Below are positions 52,682 to 61,400 of a stretch of 64,000 nt of DNA, piece by piece. Position 1 is the first letter of the stretch. Each line of letters starts with the position of its first letter. A model generated the notes under the pieces. It worked only from the letters and a program-made list of their open reading frames with translations. It did not search any database and had not been told where the DNA came from. The stretch comes from JBDFMH01 sp047238125 (lineage in GTDB: Bacteria; Pseudomonadota; Alphaproteobacteria; Sphingomonadales; Sphingomonadaceae), in contig NZ_JBDFMH010000001.1 in the NCBI RefSeq assembly GCF_047238125.1, positions 806,001 through 870,000 of the forward strand. The letters run 5' to 3'. A program made the position numbers and the translations under genes.

Positions 52682-52709
52682 TTTATGGCGATCCGCGCGG
52701 CACTGGCAA
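52682..52709 (-). promoter_or_regulatory. Possible sigma-70 promoter of the minus-strand cytochrome operon
   Basis: On the minus strand TTGCCA (52709-52704) and CATAAA (52687-52682) are separated by 16 bases, giving a predicted transcript start near 52675 and a 5' leader of about 60 bases that contains the hairpin. The matches are only partial, so this is tentative. No clear FNR or CRP palindrome was seen in the 233 bp divergent region. Confidence 0.25.
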
Positions 52710-52848
52710 CCGGAATCGGCGAGCACCGGGCAATCTTTGGCCAGCAGGCGGCAACAATTCCCACAATTGCGGTCTCACCGATTCCTTATTTGATTCCGCG
52801 CGCTCGCTGTGGACAATAGATGACCGGCAAGGGAAGGGGTTTCGCATC

Positions 52849-53541
52849 TTGGGCGACCTGTTGGGAACGACCGGCCTGTGGGGGCTCGCGGCGCTGGCGG
52901 GTCTCGCCGCGCTGCTGCCGCATATCGCTGGCAGCCGGGTCGCACTGGCGGTGATGGCGATCGCGCTGGCGGCGCTGGCCTGGGCCGACGATGTCCCGTT
53001 CGCAGGAGCACTGTTCCTGGCGGGCGCCGGCGTCGCGCTGTTCCAGGCGGCACTGCTGGCGATCCGCAATCTGCGGCTGCGGTTCAATCCGGAAGAGCAG
53101 CGCATGGTCGAAAGCGCGTTCGGCACTCTCGACCGGCGCCAGGCGCGCCAGCTGATCGACCAGGGCGTGTGGCTGGACGGCAAGGCCGGCGAGGTCCTGA
53201 CCCGTGAGGGCGAACCGGTCGGTAACCTGTTCTATCTCGCGGACGGCACCGCCGCCGTTTCCAGCCGCGGCATGTGGATCGCCACCGCCACCGCGCCGAC
53301 GCTGGTCGGCGAGATGACGGTGCTCGACCAGTCGGGCGCCACTGCCACCGTCTCGCTCGATGGTGCGGCGCGGATGTGGTGTGTTGATGGGCCCGCGCTT
53401 CGCCGTTTCCTCAAAGAGAATCCGGATATCCGGATGGCGCTGGAAAACAGCTTCTTCGGTAGCCTGATCGCCAAGCTGCGCTCGTCGAACATGAAGATGG
53501 CCGAAGCAGGCGGCCTGCCGCGAATCAGCGCGGCCGCCTGA
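52849..53541 (+). CDS. Three-helix membrane protein with degenerate cNMP-binding fold
   Basis: A 230-residue protein with three N-terminal membrane helices (~8-27, 30-48, 51-72) and a cytoplasmic CRP/Popeye-like beta-roll (~85-215; GEVLTREGEPVGNLFYLADG). The cassette VGEMTVLDQSGATATV keeps Gly-Glu (154-155) but has Ser-Gly where canonical proteins have the phosphate-binding Arg, so classical cAMP binding is doubtful. The topology recalls animal Popeye proteins. The TTG start at 52849 is supported by GGAAGGGG at 52832-52839. It is divergent from the cytochrome operon and may be its membrane-side regulator. Confidence 0.75.
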   Translation: MGDLLGTTGLWGLAALAGLAALLPHIAGSRVALAVMAIALAALAWADDVPFAGALFLAGAGVALFQAALLAIRNLRLRFNPEEQRMVESAFGTLDRRQARQLIDQGVWLDGKAGEVLTREGEPVGNLFYLADGTAAVSSRGMWIATATAPTLVGEMTVLDQSGATATVSLDGAARMWCVDGPALRRFLKENPDIRMALENSFFGSLIAKLRSSNMKMAEAGGLPRISAAA

Positions 53542-53547
53542 CCGCGA

Positions 53548-54978
<1,431 letters not shown>

Positions 54979-54989
54979 CGCCTTCTCTC

Positions 54990-55082
54990 CCCCTCCCTGG
55001 ACGGGAGGGGCCGGGTGTGAGTGTGTGCGGGGCGCGGCGCTTCAGCCTTGACCCACCCCAACCCCTCCCTTGCAGGGAGGGG
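54990..55082. repeat. Paired GC hairpins, sphingomonad-type inverted repeat
   Basis: Two hairpins of nearly the same sequence. At 54990-55010 CCCCTCCC pairs with GGGAGGGG around a 5-base loop. At 55062-55082 CCCCTCCCT pairs with AGGGAGGGG around a 3-base loop. The intervening ends GGGTGTGAG and TTGACCCACCCC are partly complementary, so the whole is an inverted pair. It fills the gap between the aldehyde dehydrogenase and the ThDP enzyme genes and may act as a terminator or a REP-like element. Confidence 0.75.
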
Positions 55083-55089
55083 CTTCCGC

Positions 55090-56739
55090 TTACAGCTTCG
55101 CCGACAATTCCTTGATGTCCTTGTTCAGAATGCGGTCATTGTCCGAATAGTCGACCGGGCAATCGATCAGGTGCACGCCAGGCGTATCGAGGCACTGCTT
55201 CAGCAGCGCGGGCAGGCCGGCCGCATCCTCCACACGGTGGCCGTTGGCGCCATAGGCTTCGGCATATTTCACGAAATCGGGGTTGCCATAGGTCAGCCCC
55301 CAATCCTGGAAGCCCATGTTCGCCTGCTTCCAGCGGATCATGCCATAGCTGTCGTCGCGCAGGATCAGCACGGTGATGTTGAGGCCGAGGCGGACGGCGG
55401 TTTCCATCTCTTGGCTGTTCATCATGAAGCCGCCATCGCCGCAGATCGCCATCACCTTGCGATCCGGATAGACCATCGCGGAGGCCATCGCGGAGGGCAG
55501 GCCCGCGCCCATCGTGGCCAGCGCATTGTCCAGCAGCACGGTATTCTGCTGGCGCGCGGCATAGTTGCGCGCGAACCAGATCTTGTAGACGCCGTTATCG
55601 AGGCAGATGATGCCATCGGCCGGCATCGCTTCGCGGATCTTGCGGACCAGGAAGGGCGGATAGATCGGGAAGCGATCATCTCCGTCGATCGAGGCGGTAT
55701 GCTCCGCCTCCGCCTTGCGCGCGGCCAGCATCCTGTCGAACGTCCAGCTGCCCGACGGCACGATGTCGTTCTTGATCTGCCAGATGGCGTTGGCGATATC
55801 GCCGATCACCTCGACGGTCGGGAAATAGACCGGATCGACCTCGGCCGAACGGGTGGAGACGTGGATCACTGGGGTGCCGCCATTCTTCATGAAGAAGGGC
55901 GGCTTTTCGATCACGTCGTGGCCGATATTGACGATCAGGTCAGCGCTCTCGATGGCCTTGTGGACGAAATCCCCTGCCGAAAGCGCGGCGCAGCCGACGA
56001 AACGCGGATGGGTTTCGTCGATCACGCCCTTGCCGAGCTGGGTAGTGACAAACGGGATGCCGGTCTTCTCGACCAGTTGCAGCAGCATCCGCCCGGTCAG
56101 CTTGCGGTTGGCGCCGGCGCCCAGCACCAGGATCGGCGACTTCGCCTGTTCGAGCAGCTTGACGGCGGCGCGCACCGCCTTTTCCTCAGCGGACGGACGG
56201 CGCGCGATCGACGGGGTTAGCGGACGGCTGTCGGTATGCTCGTCGGCGACATCCTCGGGAAATTCGATGTGGGTGGCGCCCGGCTTCTCCTCTTCGGCCA
56301 GGCGGAACGCCTCGCGCACCCGGCTCGGGATATTGTCCGCGGATGCAAGCTGATGCGTGAACTTGGTGATCGGACGCATCATGTCGACCACGTCGAGGAT
56401 CTGGAAGCGGCCCTGCTTCGATTTCTTGATCGGTTTCTGCCCGGTCACCATCAGGATCGGCATGCCGCCGAGCTGGGCATAGGCGGCAGCGGTAACGAGA
56501 TTGGTGGCGCCGGGACCGAGCGTCGCCATGCAGACGCCGGTCTTGCCGGTGTGGCGACCATAGGTGGCGGCCATGAAGCCGGCGCCCTGTTCGTGCCGGG
56601 TCAGGATCAGCTTGATCTTGGTCGATCGCGACAGGCTGTCCAGCATGTCGAGATTCTCTTCGCCCGGGACGCCGAAGATATATTCGACGCCTTCTTCTTC
56701 CAGACATTCGATGAAGAGATCGGAAGCCTTGCTACCCAT
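55090..56739 (-). CDS. Acetolactate synthase-like thiamin diphosphate enzyme
   Basis: A 549-residue ThDP enzyme of the acetolactate synthase/AlsS group. The catalytic Glu is in LTRHEQGAGFMA near residue 51, and the ThDP/Mg motif begins GDGGFMMNSQEMETAVRLGLN. Other family elements are GVPGEEN and CMATLGPGATNLVTAA. No regulatory small subunit (ilvN) is adjacent, so it is likely a catabolic acetolactate synthase or a related decarboxylase/ligase, not the branched-chain amino acid enzyme. Its pairing with an aldehyde dehydrogenase hints at a joint pathway. ATG 56739; the 176 bp upstream to cysS hold no other gene. Confidence 0.85.
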   Translation of the reverse strand: MGSKASDLFIECLEEEGVEYIFGVPGEENLDMLDSLSRSTKIKLILTRHEQGAGFMAATYGRHTGKTGVCMATLGPGATNLVTAAAYAQLGGMPILMVTGQKPIKKSKQGRFQILDVVDMMRPITKFTHQLASADNIPSRVREAFRLAEEEKPGATHIEFPEDVADEHTDSRPLTPSIARRPSAEEKAVRAAVKLLEQAKSPILVLGAGANRKLTGRMLLQLVEKTGIPFVTTQLGKGVIDETHPRFVGCAALSAGDFVHKAIESADLIVNIGHDVIEKPPFFMKNGGTPVIHVSTRSAEVDPVYFPTVEVIGDIANAIWQIKNDIVPSGSWTFDRMLAARKAEAEHTASIDGDDRFPIYPPFLVRKIREAMPADGIICLDNGVYKIWFARNYAARQQNTVLLDNALATMGAGLPSAMASAMVYPDRKVMAICGDGGFMMNSQEMETAVRLGLNITVLILRDDSYGMIRWKQANMGFQDWGLTYGNPDFVKYAEAYGANGHRVEDAAGLPALLKQCLDTPGVHLIDCPVDYSDNDRILNKDIKELSAKL

Positions 56740-56915
56740 GTCGCCTGTTCCCCCTGCGGGCGGCGGCCGCGATGTCCCCTTCGCGGGCCGTGCCCAGATG
56801 CTGCCGTGAACGCGACCCCGGATTTGCTCCGTGTGGGGCGATAGCTACGCGATCAGGCGGGCAGGGGATAGCGATTCGTGGCCCTTACGATCAGGGTCAG
56901 CTTGCCGCCTCGGCG

Positions 56916-58427
56916 CTAGAGCGAGACCTTCCAGTCCCAGCCAAGCGCATCGCCATCCATGAGCTCGACCCCGGCCGTGCCGAGCCGATCGCGGATCGCA
57001 TCACTCGTCGCATAATCCTTCGCCGCGCGAGCGGCGAGACGCTGGGCGAGAGCAGTTTCGATCGCGTCCGCATCGATGCCCGCGCCGGCCGGCCGGATGC
57101 GCAGCGCTGCGCGATCGACGGTGAGCAATCCCAGCCCCAGGACAAGATCCATTGATGCCACGACCTTTAGCCGATCCCCCGGTGCGATCGCCTTGGCAGC
57201 CAGCGCCTCGTCCAGCAGTGGCAAGGCGCGGGGCGTAGCGAGATCATCGGCCAAGGCCGCATCGAATCGTTCGAGCAGAGCCAAGGCAGCGGCGGGCAAT
57301 CCCGCCTCAATCACGCTGCGCTGATAGGATAGCGATGCACCGCGGCTGAAGGCGGCATCATCGAGCACGCCCGACCACCCGGCATTGCCAGCCTTGGCGC
57401 GTAGTTGCGCCACCGCGATCGCCAGCCGCTTCAGCCGGGTCAGGGCAGCCAGCACATTGTCCGGTGAAAACTCGAGCTCGCTGCGATAATGGCCCGACAG
57501 GCAGAAGAGCCGATAGGCGAGGGGATGCACGCCGCGATCGACCAGCGATTGCAGCGTCGCGAAGCCGCCTGCCGACTTCGACATCTTGCCGCCGCGATCG
57601 ATCAGGAAATTATTGTGCATCCACCAGTTGGCACCGGTGGCGGCGCTGCATGAATGCGCCTGGTTTTGCGCGATCTCGTTGACGTGGTGGATCTCGCGGT
57701 GATCGATACCGCCGGTGTGGATGTCGAACTGCGCCCCGAGATATTTGGCACTCATCACCGAGCATTCGAGGTGCCAGCCCGGCGCGCCCGGCCCCCACGG
57801 CGATTGCCATTCCATCTGGCGCTGCTCGCCCGCCGTCGACGTGCGCCACAATGCGAAATCGGCCGGGCTGCGCTTGCCTTCGACCTCGGCGATCCGGCCG
57901 ACCGCCTCATCCGCGCGCGCACCGGCGAGCCGCCCATAGTCGGGCGCCCTGGCGGTATCGAAATAGAGACCGCCGTCCAGCCGATAGGCATAGCCGTTCG
58001 CCTCGATCGCGCGGGCGAACTCGATCATATCCTGGATATGGTCGGTCGCCACGCTCCACAGCGTCGGCGTCATGATGTTCAGCCGGGCGAGATCGTCCTT
58101 GAACGCGGCGGTGTAGAAGGCGGCGATCTCCCAGATCGTCTTCTTCTGAGCCTGGGCGGCAGCTTCCATCTTGTCGTCGCCGGCATCGGCATCCGATGTA
58201 AGATGGCCGACATCGGTGATGTTGATGACGTGGTTGGTCGGCCAGCCCTTCCAGTTCAGCGTGCGGCGCAGCGTGTCGGTGAATACGTAGGCGCGCAGAT
58301 TGCCGAGATGCGCGAAATTATAGACGGTCGGCCCGCAGCTGTAGAGCCGCACCATCGCAGGATCGATGGGCTGGAATTCGCGGATCTCGCGGGTGAGGCT
58401 GTCGAACAGGCGGAGCGGGGCAGTCAT
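56916..58427 (-). CDS. cysS: Cysteinyl-tRNA synthetase
   Basis: Class I aminoacyl-tRNA synthetase charging tRNA-Cys. The 503 residues show LYSCGPTVYNFAHLGN (zinc Cys and the HIGH-equivalent HLGN), WHLECSVMSAKYLG (second zinc Cys), HHVNEIAQNQAHS and the KMSKS loop in GGKMSKSAG. The C-terminal domain is complete (ELMDGDALGWDWKV). ATG 58427 opens MTAPLRLFDSLTREIREF. The gene is somewhat longer than the E. coli enzyme (461 residues). Confidence 0.97.
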   Translation of the reverse strand: MTAPLRLFDSLTREIREFQPIDPAMVRLYSCGPTVYNFAHLGNLRAYVFTDTLRRTLNWKGWPTNHVINITDVGHLTSDADAGDDKMEAAAQAQKKTIWEIAAFYTAAFKDDLARLNIMTPTLWSVATDHIQDMIEFARAIEANGYAYRLDGGLYFDTARAPDYGRLAGARADEAVGRIAEVEGKRSPADFALWRTSTAGEQRQMEWQSPWGPGAPGWHLECSVMSAKYLGAQFDIHTGGIDHREIHHVNEIAQNQAHSCSAATGANWWMHNNFLIDRGGKMSKSAGGFATLQSLVDRGVHPLAYRLFCLSGHYRSELEFSPDNVLAALTRLKRLAIAVAQLRAKAGNAGWSGVLDDAAFSRGASLSYQRSVIEAGLPAAALALLERFDAALADDLATPRALPLLDEALAAKAIAPGDRLKVVASMDLVLGLGLLTVDRAALRIRPAGAGIDADAIETALAQRLAARAAKDYATSDAIRDRLGTAGVELMDGDALGWDWKVSL

Positions 58428-58439
58428 CGCGCGGCCTTA

Positions 58440-58477
58440 ATGCCGGCAGGGCGCTGCGCAAAGTCCCCCGCCGGCAT
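58440..58477 (-). terminator. Inverted repeat between the giant exoprotein gene and cysS
   Basis: An 8 bp perfect inverted repeat (ATGCCGGC / GCCGGCAT) separated by 22 bases lies ten bases past the exoprotein stop and 12 bases before the cysS start. It could terminate the exoprotein transcript; there is no T-run. Confidence 0.35.
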
Positions 58478-58486
58478 GGTTCGCGA

Positions 58487-61400
58487 TCACGGCGTGGTGT
58501 CGTCGTCCTCGTCGTCGTCCTCGCCCCAAAGATCCTCGTTGCCCGCGCCGGTGACGGGCTCGTCGATCAGCGGCGCGAACGAGAAGGTGCCGTAGCTTGG
58601 CAGCTCGATCAGCGGCAGGTCGAAGATGGTCGTGATCGCGGTCTCGTTTGCCTCGCCGGTCTGGAACACATCCGGATCCAGCGCCTCGCGAATCGCATCC
58701 TGCACGGGCGGGAAGAAGATCGGCACGAACTCGGGCTCGGGCTCGGGTTCGGGTTCAGGCTGGAAGACGCAGGACGCGACATTGGCGATCAGGCAGCCAT
58801 TGGCGGTCGCACGCGGATCGAGCGACCCGGTCTGGCTGTCGGAACCGCGCACCACCAGCCGCGGGATCAGGTCGGTGCCGGTCACGAAGCCGGTCGTGCT
58901 GACCTGGCGACCGTTGATCGCCACCGCCGCCGGGCCGTTGCCGGTTGTTACGATGATCACGCCGCCGGCCCCCGCGGTGAAGCCGGCCCGATCGGCGAAA
59001 TTGAGGGACCCTTGCACGCCGCTGTTCTGGATGTAGAGCGCGTTGCGCACCCGGAATTCCAGCGTTCCGGCTTGCAGATAGCCCTCGGGGCGAAGCCCGC
59101 CATCCACCTGCGCCAACCTGGCGCTGCGCGCATCCAGATCGCTGGCGGCTGCGATTGCGGCGGCCGCCTGGCTGCTGCCCGAGAAGACCTCGCTCGCCTG
59201 CAGCACCAGTCGGCCGGCGAGGGTGTCGCCCGCCGCCATCCGGATCGATCCGGTATCGGTGAACAGTTCGACACGCTGGCCGCCGGACAGCGCCAGCGTG
59301 TCGCTCGCGCCCGCCGCGTTGAAGGCGATATCGCCGATCACGCGGATCCGGCCCGGCGTGCCGACCGAGAACAGCGCATTCTCGCCGAACAGGCGGGGCG
59401 CACGAGGTTGCTGGTCGGCCGTGGCGGCGGAGCCCGTGATGGTCAGATCGCCGATGATGATGTCGGGATCCCCGCCTTGCTGCGCGCCCGGATTGAGCAG
59501 CGCGATCGAGCGGGCGCGAACGGTGCCCAATTCGGCCCCGTCGATCGTGTAGCCGGCGGTACCGCCGTTGCCGACGAACATGCGGTTGGCGGGGTTGCCA
59601 TTGGTGAAGCTGACGCTGCTCGCCGCACCGCGACCGATCGTCACCGCGTTCGCGATCGCGATATCGGACGAGGTGAAGCCGATCGCGTTGCCCAGCACGT
59701 CGCCGTTCACCCGGATCAACCCGGTCGACAGCACCGAGACATCGGTGGCGGCCGTCACCGCGCCGCCCAGCAGCGTGTCGCCGCCGCTCGCCGTACGAAC
59801 AGCACCACCAGTGGCATTCAATGCGGTCAGATCGAGCGACTGGCCCGAGCCGAGCAGGATGTTGCCGGCATTGATCGGACCATTCAGCCGCAGCGTGGCA
59901 CCGGCAGCGGTCGGCGCGATCGCGGCCAGCGTGGCAGGATCGAAGCTGCCGCCGAGCAGGCCGCCGAACGAGAAGGACGATAGCGGCTGCCCCGTGCCCA
60001 GCAGCGACTGCGATCCGACGAACAGGCTGTCGCCGGCTCCGGCACCGGCCGTGACTGCTCCCAGCTCGACGGTGCCGTCCGCCAGCACGAGCACGCTGGA
60101 CGGCGTCGTGATCGCCCCGGTCTGCAACAGGCCGGCGGCATTGCCCAAAGCCACGAAGCCGCTGCCGGTGATCTCACCCGCGAACAGGCCGGATTGCGCG
60201 TCGATCACGGTCGCGAAGGCAGGCCCGGTCGCCTCGATCGGGCTGCCGCGATCACCGACATTCACCGTGCCGACCGTCACCGCGGCGCTGCCGCGGACCT
60301 CGACCGCTTCTGCAGAAAGATTGCCGAGGTTGATGGCAGCCGGCGTGGGCGCCGCGACGTTGCTGACATGGATCGAGGGCGGCTCGGCCTGGCCACTCGG
60401 TGCCACCTGGCCGTTGCGGACGGTGAACAGCAATTGCCCGACATTGCCGTTGTTGGTCGTCTGTATCAGCGGGGCCGGGCCGCCGTTGAGGAAGCTGCCG
60501 ACGATGCGCGACCCCGGCAGTTCGAAGAACGTGCCTTCCTGCCCGCCGGTGCCGGCATTGTAGCCGACAGCGGCCGATACGCCGCCGAAGCCGTTCGTGC
60601 CGCCGCTGGCACTGCCGGTTTCCCAACTGATGTTCGTATAGTTGAAATAGATGTCGAAATTGCCGCTGCCGGTATCGGCGCGATCAGTCAGGATCAGCTG
60701 GAAATTGTTCAGCTTGTCCGCCTGGTTGGCGAAATAGCCGACGCCGTTATAGGTCACGCCGAACGCGTTGCGGCCGGCGAACGTGCCGGGGCCATAGCTG
60801 GTCTGGGCCGAACCCTGGTTCCGCGTGTCCACGTCCGCGAAGAAGGCCGCGATGATCGGCAGCCCGCGATACCCGGCGCCAAGGCCGCTCGGCGTGAAGG
60901 TACCCTGGCCCTGCCGGAAGGTGATGTAGCCATTGTTGCTGACGAAGGTGTCGCCGTAGGTCTGGCCGAAATAATTGACGTCGAACGGCAGGTCGACCGC
61001 GCTGGTGAAGCAATCGTCGCAGCGTGGAACGAAGAAGCTGTCGAAGCCGGGTGCGATGCCGGCGGTCGCCGGATCGGTGCCGCCGGGAACACCGCCGCCA
61101 TTGGTGATGCCTTCCAGCAACGGGCCGGTTCCCGCAGTCAGATCGCCGGCGTCGATGGTGCCGGTTCCGGTGACGAAGATCGAGCCGGCAGCACGAACGT
61201 TGCCAAGCCGGATCGCGTCCGCCGCGCTTATGCGCACGAAGCCGCCAACGCTCTCGACATTGCCGAGCGTCACGAGCCCATTGCGGCTGCTGGCAGCCAC
61301 GCTGGCGTTCGCGCGCAGATCGCCCGTCACAAGATCATCAGCTGCGAACAGGCTGAGCGCGCCGCCCGCGGTCGGATCGCCGCCGATCGAGATCGCGCCA

